A stretch of DNA of 64,000 nt from Blattabacterium sp. (Nauphoeta cinerea). Its GTDB lineage: Bacteria; Bacteroidota; Bacteroidia; Flavobacteriales; Blattabacteriaceae. Below are positions 18,240 through 28,105 of the stretch, piece after piece. The notes beneath the pieces are model-generated. The model ran no database searches, was not told the DNA's origin, and saw only the letters and a list, made by a program, of their open reading frames with translations. The stretch is taken from the NCBI RefSeq assembly GCF_000471965.1, contig NC_022550.1, positions 186,001 to 250,000 on the forward strand, read 5' to 3'. The position numbers were made by a program, and so were the translations under genes. Within the stretch, counting starts at the first letter, position 1. Each line of letters opens with the position of its first letter.

Positions 18240-19964
18240 ATGGGGGGTTTATTTGCTTTTAGCAAAAGATATTGTCAAAAGTACAAATTACGTTTGTGTA
18301 TAGGATTTTTATTAATTATAATATCAAATATTTTAACACTGCTTCCTATTCCTTATATAGGAAAATCTGTTAATACTATCAAAAATTTATTTACAAACTT
18401 TTCAAATACATCATCTTTAAAGAAAGATATTTGCATTTATACTAGTATTATATTAATAGTTCCAATTATAGGTGGATTTGTCAAATATCATATGCGACAA
18501 TGTATAATTACTACATCTAGAATGATTGAATTTGATATAAAAAACGAAATTTTCTCACATTATCAAAAATTAAGTTTGTCTTTTTATAAAAAAAATTCTA
18601 CAGGAGATTTAATGAATCGTCTTACAGAAGACGTTTCTTTTATCAGACAATATATAGGTCCTGGAATAATGTATTTTTTAAATCTTATAATTCTTTTTTT
18701 TATGGTTTTTATGCAAATGTTGCGTATTAATAAAATACTGACTTTTTATGTTATGTTACCTATACCTATTCTTTTTATTTCTGTTTATTATATTAGCGTT
18801 TATATTACTAATAAAAGCGAAGAAGTTCAAAATATTCAATCTCTTATCTGTTCTTTTATACAAGAAACTTTTTCAGGGATTCACATTATTAAATCATTTG
18901 TTTCAGAACCTTTTTTTCAAGAAAAACATAGAAAAATTATATTGAAATATCAAAAAAAAAATATAGAATTAGCTAAAATTGATACTATATTATCTTCTGT
19001 CATTATATTTTTTATAGGGACTTGTCATTTATTAATCCTATTTTTTGGAGGAAAAAAATATTTTGAAGGGGAAATAAAAGAAATTGGAACTATTGCTGAA
19101 TTTTTCACATATATAAATGTTTTAATTTTCCCTTTTATTATATTGGGATGGGTAGTTTCTATTTCAGAAAGAGCTAAAGTATCGCAAATTCGCATTAGTG
19201 AATTTTTGAAAGAAAAACCTGAAATATTAAATAATAATCTGATTAAAACAAAAATTTTTGGAAAAGTTCAATTTAAAAATGTAAGTTTTTTTTATTCTAA
19301 AAAAAATAGAAATCTTCATTATAAAACAATCAATCAAATATCATTTACTCTAATGAAAGGAAAAACTTTAATTCTAACAGGAGAAACAGGATCAGGAAAA
19401 ACAACTGTAGGAAGACTAATATCTCGTTTATATGATCCGTATCAGGGAAAAATATTGATAGATAATTTATCGCTAAAAAATCATAATTTATATTATTTTA
19501 GAAATAACATTGGTTATGTTCCTCAAGAATCTTTTCTTTTTTCGGATTCTATTTATAATAATATAGCTTTAGGAAGTGTTAATGAAGCTACTCCATTGAA
19601 AGTATATGATGCCGCTAGAATAGCTATGGTAGAAAATGATATACTGAATTTTAAAAATGGATATGAAACTATTGTAGGAGAAAGAGGAATCACTTTATCT
19701 GGAGGGCAAAAACAAAGAATATGTATAGCTAGAGCTATTATAAGAAATCCTAAAATTATTATATTTGATGATAGTTTTTCTGCTATAGATCAAAGAACCA
19801 GAAAATTAATGATTTATTATATCCAGGAAAAAATGAAACATAGCACTATTATTATCATAACTCATGATACTTCTTATGTTTCTGATTTTGATTTATTTAT
19901 TGTATTAAAAAATGGAAAAATATTAAAAATAAAAAATTATAATGATCATAATATTTTTGGATGA
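18240..19964 (+). CDS. ABC-type exporter, permease fused to ATPase (MsbA/MdlA-like)
   Basis: This is a half-transporter with six predicted membrane helices in residues 1-310 and a C-terminal ATPase domain. The ATPase has Walker A TGETGSGKTT, Q-loop GYVPQESFLFSD, signature LSGGQKQR and the H-loop ITHDTS. The Walker B reads IIIFDDSFSAID: the usual catalytic Glu is Asp. The same exchange is known in the degenerate site of heterodimeric exporters such as MdlA or BmrC types. ATG 18240 is preferred; an in-frame TTG at 18198 would add 14 polar residues. Lipid export is possible but the substrate is unknown. Confidence 0.87.
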   Translation: MGGLFAFSKRYCQKYKLRLCIGFLLIIISNILTLLPIPYIGKSVNTIKNLFTNFSNTSSLKKDICIYTSIILIVPIIGGFVKYHMRQCIITTSRMIEFDIKNEIFSHYQKLSLSFYKKNSTGDLMNRLTEDVSFIRQYIGPGIMYFLNLIILFFMVFMQMLRINKILTFYVMLPIPILFISVYYISVYITNKSEEVQNIQSLICSFIQETFSGIHIIKSFVSEPFFQEKHRKIILKYQKKNIELAKIDTILSSVIIFFIGTCHLLILFFGGKKYFEGEIKEIGTIAEFFTYINVLIFPFIILGWVVSISERAKVSQIRISEFLKEKPEILNNNLIKTKIFGKVQFKNVSFFYSKKNRNLHYKTINQISFTLMKGKTLILTGETGSGKTTVGRLISRLYDPYQGKILIDNLSLKNHNLYYFRNNIGYVPQESFLFSDSIYNNIALGSVNEATPLKVYDAARIAMVENDILNFKNGYETIVGERGITLSGGQKQRICIARAIIRNPKIIIFDDSFSAIDQRTRKLMIYYIQEKMKHSTIIIITHDTSYVSDFDLFIVLKNGKILKIKNYNDHNIFG

Positions 19965-20008
19965 AAAATTTATTTTGAAAAAAAATAGTATAGACCGTTT
20001 TTTTTGTT

Positions 20009-20016
20009 TAGATTTG
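20009..20016 (+). promoter_or_regulatory. candidate -7 box upstream of the DUF3276 gene
   Basis: TAGATTTG fits the Bacteroidetes TAnnTTTG -7 consensus, 28 bases before the ATG at 20045 and within the 80-base gap after the ABC exporter gene. No clear -33 partner was found. Confidence 0.4.
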
Positions 20017-20044
20017 CTTTAATAGGATTATAATATTTTTTGAA

Positions 20045-20440
20045 ATGGACGAAAAAGAAAATATAAAAGAAAGAAATGAAATTTGTTCACGTACTCTAAA
20101 AACTGGGAGCCGGACTTATTTTTTTGATGCAAGAGAAACAAGAGCTGGGGATTATTATTTAACAATAACTGAAAGTAAGAAAAATTTTACTGAAACAGGA
20201 GAAGTTACTTATAAGAAACACAAAATTTATTTGTACAAAGAAGATTTTTCAAAATTTCAAAGTATACTTGATGATATGATTCGATTTATTATTAATGAAA
20301 AAGGAAGAGAAGTTATCTCAGAACGTCATCAAAAAGATTTTAAAAATCATACTACATATAATCAAGAAATTAAGGATGGACAACAAAAAAAAACATCAGA
20401 GATAAAAAATTTTACAAATATTAACTTTGAAGATATTTAA
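20045..20440 (+). CDS. PUR-alpha-like DUF3276 protein
   Basis: The protein has 131 residues and matches the Bacteroidetes DUF3276 family (PF11680), which is related to the PUR-alpha nucleic-acid-binding fold. The diagnostic stretch is SRTLKTGSRTYFFDAR followed by AGDYYLTITESKK, about residues 16-48. A second half (HKIYLYKEDFSKFQSIL) follows, and the tail is polar and probably disordered. Structures of the related Borrelia protein suggest single-stranded DNA/RNA binding, but the role in Flavobacteriales is not established. It is preceded by its own candidate promoter. Confidence 0.85.
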   Translation: MDEKENIKERNEICSRTLKTGSRTYFFDARETRAGDYYLTITESKKNFTETGEVTYKKHKIYLYKEDFSKFQSILDDMIRFIINEKGREVISERHQKDFKNHTTYNQEIKDGQQKKTSEIKNFTNINFEDI

Positions 20441-20517
20441 ATAATTTTTTGAATCATTGAAATTATTTGTAATCAAAAATAAATGGGTTGTTTGTTTTTT
20501 ATGTTTAATGGGAATAT

Positions 20518-21069
20518 ATGAAAAATTATATAAGTATAATGAATGATATTGATACTTTCATATTTGACGTGGATGGAGTATTGACAGACTGCACTTTAAA
20601 TTTATTTCCAGATGGAAATATGGTTCGACGAATGTTTGCTAAGGATGGATATGCTATGCAATTGGCAAAAAAAAAAGGATATAATTTATGCATCATTACA
20701 AGAGGATCAGATTTAATGGTTTTTAGACGTTTAAGAGGGTTAAATATTCGTTATATTTATCAAGGAGTTGATAATAAAAAAAAATACTTAGATGAATATT
20801 GTAATACTTTAAATATTACTAAAAGAAAAGTTTTATATATGGGAGATGATATTCCTGATATTGAAATTATGAAATCTGTAGCTTTACCTTGTTCTCCAAT
20901 AGATGCGGTTCAAGAGGTAAAAGATATTTCTAAATATGTTTCTCCAAAAAAAGGTGGAAGAGGATGTGTAAGAGATGTTATTGAAAAAACTCTGAAAATA
21001 CAAAAAAAATTGGTTTTAGTAACAAAAAAAATAGTGTCTTTATTTAAGTACACTATTTTTTTACTTTAA
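20518..21069 (+). CDS. kdsC: HAD phosphatase, KdsC type
   Basis: The protein belongs to the C0-type HAD phosphatases, which include 3-deoxy-D-manno-octulosonate-8-phosphate phosphatase. Motif I is FDVDGVLTD (about residues 16-24). Motif II is IITRGS, the motif III Lys lies in the NKKKYLDEY region, and motif IV is MGDDIPD (about 119-125). A C-terminal GGRGCVRDVIE segment is typical of KdsC. The last 12 or so residues are encoded within a terminator-like hairpin, so the true functional end may be a little earlier. KDO chemistry is inferred from the family; no KDO genes are in view. Confidence 0.82.
   Translation: MKNYISIMNDIDTFIFDVDGVLTDCTLNLFPDGNMVRRMFAKDGYAMQLAKKKGYNLCIITRGSDLMVFRRLRGLNIRYIYQGVDNKKKYLDEYCNTLNITKRKVLYMGDDIPDIEIMKSVALPCSPIDAVQEVKDISKYVSPKKGGRGCVRDVIEKTLKIQKKLVLVTKKIVSLFKYTIFLL
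21025..21062. terminator. bidirectional terminator-like hairpin at the kdsC/groEL convergence
   Basis: AAAAAAATAGTGT (21025-21037) pairs perfectly over 13 bp with ACACTATTTTTTT (21050-21062) around a 12-base loop. The A and T runs flank the stem, so either strand gives a stem followed by U-rich RNA. It overlaps the last codons of kdsC and would also stop groEL transcription from the other side. Confidence 0.65.
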
Positions 21070-21210
21070 ACAAATAATAGTCATTCTATTACTATCATAC
21101 CTAAGTAAAATAAAACTTAAAAAGTTTAAGGTTTTAAGTTAAAAACTAAAAAATAAAGTGTTACTTTAAGTTAAGTACACTATTTTTTTTTACAAACAAA
21201 TATGCATTCA
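21063..21210. repeat. repeat-rich gap between kdsC and groEL
   Basis: The 19-base string TTAAGTACACTATTTTTTT at 21044-21062 recurs exactly at 21171-21189, so half of the first hairpin is duplicated. The second copy can form a weaker hairpin with AGTGT at 21157-21161. Between them lies AACTTAAAA (21114-21122) facing TTTTAAGTT (21132-21140), a perfect 9-bp inverted repeat. Nothing coding is seen. Confidence 0.7.
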
Positions 21211-22860
<1,650 letters not shown>

Positions 22861-22906
22861 TTAAATTTTAATGAATTTTGACCTTATTAAAAGTTTAGTT
22901 GAAATA

Positions 22907-23185
22907 TCATATAATAGCTATAATATCAGACTCTCTCATAATGAGATATTCTTCTCCTTCCCATTTTAATTCTGTACCAGAATATTTACCATACAAAACT
23001 CTATCTCCTTCTTTTAAACTCATAGGTTCATCTTTCTTTCCTTTCCCTACTGCTATTATAGTTCCTTTTTGTGGTTTTTCTTTTGCTGTATCAGGAATAA
23101 TAATACCTGAAGCAGTTTTTGTTTCAGCTGGATCAGGTTGCACAAGAACTCGATCTGCTAAAGGTTTAATCTTTACTTCCACCAT
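22907..23185 (-). CDS. groES: co-chaperonin GroES (Hsp10)
   Basis: GroES is the seven-fold lid of the GroEL chamber. The protein has 92 residues, with the family opening [17 protein letters not shown], the mobile loop [19 protein letters not shown] (about residues 20-38) and the end [16 protein letters not shown]. The upstream 119 bases hold a shared palindrome (23285-23297) and a sigma-54-like GG-N10-GC site (23225-23241). The gene thus seems to have its own promoter within the longer miaB-groEL cluster. Confidence 0.98.
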   Translation of the reverse strand: MVEVKIKPLADRVLVQPDPAETKTASGIIIPDTAKEKPQKGTIIAVGKGKKDEPMSLKEGDRVLYGKYSGTELKWEGEEYLIMRESDIIAII

Positions 23186-23224
23186 ATTATAAATAATTTT
23201 AAGGTTAACGGTTATAATCGTTCA

Positions 23225-23241
23225 TAGCCAAAAACATGCCA
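23225..23241 (-). promoter_or_regulatory. candidate sigma-54 promoter of groESL
   Basis: On the minus strand this reads TGGCATGTTTTTGGCTA. It has the invariant -24 GG and -12 GC of sigma-54 promoters at the exact 10-base spacing, about 40 bases before the groES ATG. The -12 half (TGGC) departs from the usual TTGC. A sigma-54 activator gene lies in the same cluster. rpoN itself is not in this window. Confidence 0.4.
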
Positions 23242-23284
23242 AATGAAAAAAAATTTATTTTTTATTTGTTAAATAAATATTTAA

Positions 23285-23297
23285 TGTCATTATGGCA
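23285..23297. promoter_or_regulatory. shared palindrome upstream of groES
   Basis: TGTCATTATGGCA is a near-perfect inverted repeat, 100 bases before the groES start. It matches the site before miaB (26714-26726) at 12 of 13 positions. The site before dnaK (46275-46287) matches its reverse complement at 12 of 13. Likely an operator or activator site; the binding protein is unknown. Confidence 0.6.
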
Positions 23298-23304
23298 CAT
23301 TTAT

Positions 23305-23550
23305 TTAATATTTTGATTTTAATAAAAAATTGAAAAATAAAATTAGAAAAAATATGATAATAGATAAAAACCAAGTCACATTTTCTAAAAATGTGTTTGT
23401 TCTTTTCACACCAAAAAATCTAAAATTTTTTTCCATAAAAGATTGATGAATACTTTCTCTTTTAGGATTTTGTATCAAAATTACTAATGTAAGCAAAAGA
23501 CATATTATGATGATAAAAAAACAAAATATAATTATAGATATATTTTCCAT
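23305..23550 (-). CDS. secG: preprotein translocase subunit SecG
   Basis: SecG is a small two-helix component of the SecYEG channel. From ATG 23550 the protein has about 81 residues, with helix 1 ISIIIFCFFIIIICLLLTLVIL, the conserved LIQNPKRES-like turn, a polar loop and helix 2 VTWFLSIIIFFLILFFNFLL. The ATG at 23589 would add 13 charged residues and overlap lptE; the internal start fits the family better. secY lies at the far right of this window. Confidence 0.87.
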   Translation of the reverse strand: MENISIIIFCFFIIIICLLLTLVILIQNPKRESIHQSFMEKNFRFFGVKRTNTFLENVTWFLSIIIFFLILFFNFLLKSKY

Positions 23551-23582
23551 ATCATTTACTATTTTTATTTTATCAAATGATT

Positions 23583-24074
23583 TTACCAATCATTACGGAA
23601 ATCATCAAATATTTTTTGATACACCTGTATCGTTAATTTCTCTATGATTTTATCAATAACTTCTTTTGGAAAAAGATCTTTTTTATTATTTTTGAATATC
23701 TCAGATACGACAAAAGATTTTTCCCAATTTTTTTCCGGTTCATAAATATCTTTGTATGATATTTTTGCAGTTACTTTAATTTTTTTTAACTGCTGATTTT
23801 CAACTGGAATAATTGCATAATTTAAAAATACACCTTCCAAAATAACATCTCCATTTTTTAATGCTAAATTAGCAGGACTATGTTTCATGATATAATTTTC
23901 AATACTTTTTTTGAAATCAAAAGAAATGGATCTTCTAGGTATATTTACCACCTCTGAAATATCTCCTATTTCTATTGTTTTTTTAGTATCAAAAAATAAA
24001 GATGAATAATAACAACTATTAAATGTCATATAAAATATAAAAATCAAAATGACCAAAAATTTTTTATAACCCAT
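23583..24074 (-). CDS. lptE: LptE-like outer-membrane lipoprotein
   Basis: The protein has 163 residues with an N-terminal signal (KKFLVILIFIFYMTFNSC) ending in a lipobox-like FNSC, so it is probably lipidated at Cys-21. The body, with NIPRRSISFDFKKSIENYIM, a LALKNGDVILEGVFLNYAI strand and VTAKISYKDIYEPEKNWEKSF, resembles the Bacteroidetes LptE family, the partner of LptD in lipopolysaccharide insertion. Its position between the sigma-54 activator and secG is the conserved flavobacterial location of this family. It overlaps the activator gene by 11 bases. No other lpt gene is in view. Confidence 0.8.
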   Translation of the reverse strand: MGYKKFLVILIFIFYMTFNSCYYSSLFFDTKKTIEIGDISEVVNIPRRSISFDFKKSIENYIMKHSPANLALKNGDVILEGVFLNYAIIPVENQQLKKIKVTAKISYKDIYEPEKNWEKSFVVSEIFKNNKKDLFPKEVIDKIIEKLTIQVYQKIFDDFRNDW

Positions 24075-25311
24075 ATTGTTTAATTTTTCTATATAATGTT
24101 CTTTCTGAAATTCCTAATTCTTTTGCAGCTTTTCTTCTTTTCCCATTATTTTTTTTCAAAGCCTTTTGAATAAATTCTATCTCTTTTTTCTCTAAAGAAA
24201 AAGAAGATAGTTCATTTTTAGATAAATCTTCTTCTACTTCTTCATAATCTAAATCGTCTTCAGATTTATATATATCTTCCAATTGAAAAATTGAATCATC
24301 TCTGTTATTATGAATTATTTTTCCAAAAACTTTTTCTAAAAGTTGTTGATTTTTTTCAATAAATCTAGTATTAGAATCATTTTTAATAAACTGAAAGATA
24401 ATATTTTTTAAATCGTTTAAATTTTTTTTCATATCAAATAAAATTTTATAAAGAAAATCTCTTTCTCTATCATGAAAAGATGATTCTATTACATTCTGAT
24501 TAGAAAAAGATATTGATGGAATATTTTCTGGAATATATTCTTTTAATTTTTCCACAGAAATTACACGTTCAGTCTCTACTACAGAAATTTGTTCTGTAAG
24601 ATTTTTTAATTGTCTAATATTACCAGGCCAAGAATAATTCTCCAAATATTTTAAAGATTCTTCAGTCAATGTCACTGGAGGCATATTATATTTTTCTGCA
24701 AAATCATTGGAAAATTTTTTAAATAAAAATTTAATATCCTTTTTACGAAAACGTAAAGGAGGAACATTTATTTGTACTGTATTTAGACGATAATATAAAT
24801 CTTCTCTAAATTTTCCTTTTTGTATAGATTCTGTCATATTTAAATTAGTGGCAGCAACCACACGTATATTAGTTTTTTGGATTTTAGAGGATCCTACTTT
24901 TATAAACTCTCCAGATTCCAATATCCTAAGAAGACGTACTTGCGTAGTTAAAGGCAATTCTCCTACTTCGTCTAAAAATATAGTCCCCCCATCTGCCCCT
25001 TCAAAATAACCTTTTCGCATACTTATAGCACCAGTAAAAGAACCCTTTTCATGTCCAAAAAGTTCACTATCAATAGTCCCTTCTGGAATAGCCCCACAAT
25101 TTACTGCAATATAAGCATGATGCTTTCTACAAGAATATTGATGAATAATTTTTGGAATAAATTCTTTTCCGACTCCACTTTCACCAAGAACTAATACTGA
25201 AATATCGGTAGGTGCTACTTGGATCGCTTTTTCTATAGCTCTATGTAGAGCATAATCATATCCAATGATTCCAAATTTTTGTTTTATTTTTTGGATAAAA
25301 ACGGATTCCAT
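24064..25311 (-). CDS. sigma-54-dependent transcriptional activator (AAA+ with Fis-type HTH)
   Basis: This bacterial enhancer-binding protein lacks an N-terminal receiver or sensor domain; the AAA+ module starts near residue 15. Walker A is VLGESGVGKE (about 40-49). The sigma-54 contact loop is GSFTGA (usually GAFTGA), Walker B is FLDEVGELP, and the arginine-finger region follows FREDLYYRLNT. The C-terminus has a Fis-type helix-turn-helix (RRKAAKELGISERTLYRKI). With no sensory domain its activity may be constitutive or controlled by abundance. It is co-directional with miaB, lptE, secG and groESL, and a sigma-54-like site precedes groES, so these are plausible targets. Confidence 0.92.
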   Translation of the reverse strand: MESVFIQKIKQKFGIIGYDYALHRAIEKAIQVAPTDISVLVLGESGVGKEFIPKIIHQYSCRKHHAYIAVNCGAIPEGTIDSELFGHEKGSFTGAISMRKGYFEGADGGTIFLDEVGELPLTTQVRLLRILESGEFIKVGSSKIQKTNIRVVAATNLNMTESIQKGKFREDLYYRLNTVQINVPPLRFRKKDIKFLFKKFSNDFAEKYNMPPVTLTEESLKYLENYSWPGNIRQLKNLTEQISVVETERVISVEKLKEYIPENIPSISFSNQNVIESSFHDRERDFLYKILFDMKKNLNDLKNIIFQFIKNDSNTRFIEKNQQLLEKVFGKIIHNNRDDSIFQLEDIYKSEDDLDYEEVEEDLSKNELSSFSLEKKEIEFIQKALKKNNGKRRKAAKELGISERTLYRKIKQYGL

Positions 25312-25328
25312 GTTTTATTTTTTTTACA

Positions 25329-26684
25329 TCATTTGTAGGGTTTTCCTATTAAAGTTGCAGATGTAGTATCTATAATTTTTACATATGATATATCTCCTAT
25401 ATTTAGTGATTCTTTAGGAAAGACTACAACTAAATTTTGTGTATTTCTTCCATACCAATATTGATTATTTTTTTTTGATACTCCTTCTATTAAAACTTCT
25501 TCTATTTTACCTAAATGTTCTTGCATCCTATAAAAGGAATGATTTCTTTGTAAATCAATAATCTCTCTGAGTCTATTTTTCTTTATATGTTCAGGAACAT
25601 TGTCTTTTAATTTCCTGTAAGCATAAGTACCAGGTCTTGGAGAATAAGAAAACATATAACCATAATTATATTTGATTTCATTCATCAAATTTATGGTATC
25701 TTGATGATCTTCTTCATTCTCATTACAGAATCCACTAATAATATCATGAGATATAGAGCATTCAGGTATAATATCTTTGATTTGTTTAACTAAAAGAAGA
25801 TATTTTTCCCGTGTATATTTTCTATTCATTAATTTTAATATTTTGTTGCTTCCAGACTGAACAGGTAAATGAATATGTTTACAAATATTTTCATGTTTAG
25901 AAATTACTTTTAACACTTCATTAGACATATCATGAGGATTAGATGTAGAAAATCTAATTCTCATAAAAGGAACTTCTTGAGCTATAAGATCCAAAAGTTT
26001 GGAAAACTCTACAATATTTTTAGGTTTTTTAGGCTTATTTTCTTCATTTTTTTCTTCCCATACATAAGAATCTACATTTTGTCCTAAAAGTGTTATTTCT
26101 TTATAACCATTTTGATATAAACGTTTACATTCCTTTATTATGGAATATGGATCACGACTTCTTTCTCTTCCTCTAGTAAAAGGGACAATACAAAATGTAC
26201 ACATATTGTTACAACCTCTTGTTATACTTAAAAAGGTAGTTATTTTATTATGATTCTGTTTGTTTGAATTTATTAAACTTATATCTGCATAAGTTTCATT
26301 GTTTTTAACAGTGGAAAAATATTGTTTCCCCTCCATAGAAGAATAAATAAAATTAGGGATTTCTCTGTAAGAATCTGGCTTAACAAAAAAATCTACTATT
26401 TTTTGGTGTATAAAAAAATTTTTAATTGTTTTTGAAAAACATCCTATGATTCCAATCCAAATTCTTTTCTTTTTTTTAAGAAATTTTAATTGTTCCAGTC
26501 TTTTTTTTAGAGTGAATTCTGCTTTTTCCCGAATAGAACAAGCGTTTAATAATATTATGTCGGACTTCTCTAAATTTTTAGATAAAAAAAAACCATTATT
26601 TAACAAAATAGAAGTAATAATATCACTATCAGATATGTTCATTTGACAACCATAATTTTCAATATAAAAATTTTTATTTTTCAT
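25329..26684 (-). CDS. miaB: tRNA-2-methylthio-N6-dimethylallyladenosine synthase
   Basis: MiaB is a radical-SAM methylthiotransferase that adds CH3S to i6A37 of tRNAs already modified by MiaA. The N-terminal UPF0004 domain carries Cys in ENYGCQMN (residue 14), NACSIREKAE and GCFSKT. The radical-SAM triad is CNNMCTFC (about 157-164), followed by PFTRGRERSR. A TRAM domain ends the protein. The length of 451 residues is slightly short but complete. A perfect palindrome lies about 30 bases upstream. It heads the cluster that runs through to groEL. Confidence 0.96.
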   Translation of the reverse strand: MKNKNFYIENYGCQMNISDSDIITSILLNNGFFLSKNLEKSDIILLNACSIREKAEFTLKKRLEQLKFLKKKKRIWIGIIGCFSKTIKNFFIHQKIVDFFVKPDSYREIPNFIYSSMEGKQYFSTVKNNETYADISLINSNKQNHNKITTFLSITRGCNNMCTFCIVPFTRGRERSRDPYSIIKECKRLYQNGYKEITLLGQNVDSYVWEEKNEENKPKKPKNIVEFSKLLDLIAQEVPFMRIRFSTSNPHDMSNEVLKVISKHENICKHIHLPVQSGSNKILKLMNRKYTREKYLLLVKQIKDIIPECSISHDIISGFCNENEEDHQDTINLMNEIKYNYGYMFSYSPRPGTYAYRKLKDNVPEHIKKNRLREIIDLQRNHSFYRMQEHLGKIEEVLIEGVSKKNNQYWYGRNTQNLVVVFPKESLNIGDISYVKIIDTTSATLIGKPYK

Positions 26685-26712
26685 ATATATATTTTTTCAA
26701 TAAAAATACATA

Positions 26713-26727
26713 ATGTCATTATGACAT
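26713..26727. promoter_or_regulatory. perfect 15-base palindrome upstream of miaB
   Basis: ATGTCATTATGACAT has two perfect 7-base arms around a central T and lies 29 bases before the miaB start, in the gap after pncB. It is the most symmetrical copy of the motif also found upstream of groES and dnaK. Confidence 0.6.
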
Positions 26728-26748
26728 AAATAAATAAAAATTCATTTT

Positions 26749-27918
26749 TTATATATGAAGAATTTTTTTAGCTAAAAAAATCATATTTTTTTTTCCTGTA
26801 GATTTTTCTTTAACATTAGAAAGTTTAACGACTGATATCCATTTTTCTTCCGGAAGTGCTTTTACCATTTTTATGACCATATTCATGGAAGGAAGACCGA
26901 CATCATTAGTAAAATTAGTTCCTATTCCAAAATAAGCATTTATTTTATTTTTACAAAAAGAAGAAATAGAAGCAACTTTACATGGATCAAGATTATCTGA
27001 AAATATAATTTTTTTTCTTATAGGATTTATTTTAAATTTTTTGTAATGTTTAATAGTTTCTTTAGCAAAAAAAATAGGATCTCCGCTATCATGTCTCACT
27101 CCTTTAAAAAGGTTTGAAAGTTTTTCATTAAAATTTTTAAAAAAAATTGGAGAAGTATATGTATCAGATAAAGCTATCCCTAATTTTCCTTTATAAATAT
27201 TTAACCAATTTTCCATAGCCAAGCGATCTGCGATGTTTAAACCATATTTTGCTGCATGAAACATTATCCATTCATGTCCTTGTGTTCCTATTGGTTTTAT
27301 TGAAAAAATATGAGAAAGATGAACATTGCTACTTCCCATGAAAAATGGAAGCCCTTCTTCTATTAATGTTTTTAACACTAATTTATGGACTTTATAAGAA
27401 TATCTTCTTCTTGTTCCATATTCTCCAATTCTAACTTTTAATTTTTTATATTTTTTAATTTTTCTTTTGTTATATTTTATTTTTTTTTCTGATATTTTTT
27501 CAGCTCCTGTTAATCTATAATATAATTCAGATATAATAGCCATCAAAGGAACTTCCCATAAGATAGTACTGCTCCATAAACCTTCTATATACATTTGTAT
27601 ATTTTTTCCTTTTTGAAATATATTAACCTCTTTTGGATTATATTGATATTTTTTTAAAAAATCTAGATAAGAAGAATCTAAATAAGGACAATTTTTTTCT
27701 AAATAAATTCTTTCTTCTTCCGAAAGTTTTAAATAAGCCATTTTATTTAAATTTTCTTCCAGAATTTTATCAAAATTTTTAGGAAAAGAATGCCGTCCTC
27801 TATTTATAAATTCATATTTAGCTTTAGCTAAAGGAAATAATTTAATTACAGCATTTTGCATTGTAAACTTATAAAAATCATTATCCAATAAGGATGATAC
27901 AATAGAAGAATTATTCAT
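26749..27918 (-). CDS. pncB: nicotinate phosphoribosyltransferase
   Basis: PncB makes nicotinate mononucleotide from nicotinate and PRPP, the salvage entry to NAD. The opening SLLDNDFYKFTMQNAV, the YGTRRRYSYKVH segment (about residues 172-183), the FMGSSNVHLS region, GTQGHEW (about 212-218) and RHDSGDP (about 275-281, near the PRPP-binding site) are all typical. The length of 389 residues is normal. It is transcribed toward the miaB cluster on the same strand, but a 64-base gap with a palindrome separates them. Confidence 0.95.
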   Translation of the reverse strand: MNNSSIVSSLLDNDFYKFTMQNAVIKLFPLAKAKYEFINRGRHSFPKNFDKILEENLNKMAYLKLSEEERIYLEKNCPYLDSSYLDFLKKYQYNPKEVNIFQKGKNIQMYIEGLWSSTILWEVPLMAIISELYYRLTGAEKISEKKIKYNKRKIKKYKKLKVRIGEYGTRRRYSYKVHKLVLKTLIEEGLPFFMGSSNVHLSHIFSIKPIGTQGHEWIMFHAAKYGLNIADRLAMENWLNIYKGKLGIALSDTYTSPIFFKNFNEKLSNLFKGVRHDSGDPIFFAKETIKHYKKFKINPIRKKIIFSDNLDPCKVASISSFCKNKINAYFGIGTNFTNDVGLPSMNMVIKMVKALPEEKWISVVKLSNVKEKSTGKKNMIFLAKKILHI

Positions 27919-28073
27919 TATAGTTATTAAAAAAAATTTTCAATATTAATACAAAAAATTTCCAAATTTTATTTGAGATTTTTTTCTTATAATAATAAAA
28001 TAAATCATTATTTAAAATTCCTTTTATATTATATTAAGTAATATATTTTTCTTTTTTAGAAAAAATATTTCTC

Positions 28074-28081
28074 TAAATTTG
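28074..28081 (+). promoter_or_regulatory. candidate -7 box upstream of the RRM protein gene
   Basis: TAAATTTG fits the TAnnTTTG consensus and ends 25 bases before the ATG at 28106. This position argues for the ATG and against the in-frame TTG at 28079, which overlaps the box. The gap from 27919 is otherwise plain AT-rich sequence. Confidence 0.45.
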
Positions 28082-28105
28082 CTTTTAAAACAATTTATTT
28101 TCAAT

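Noticed and set aside
22899-23192. Plus-strand 97-codon ORF over groES
   Set aside because: It exactly mirrors groES on the opposite strand; no independent start signal or homology was seen.
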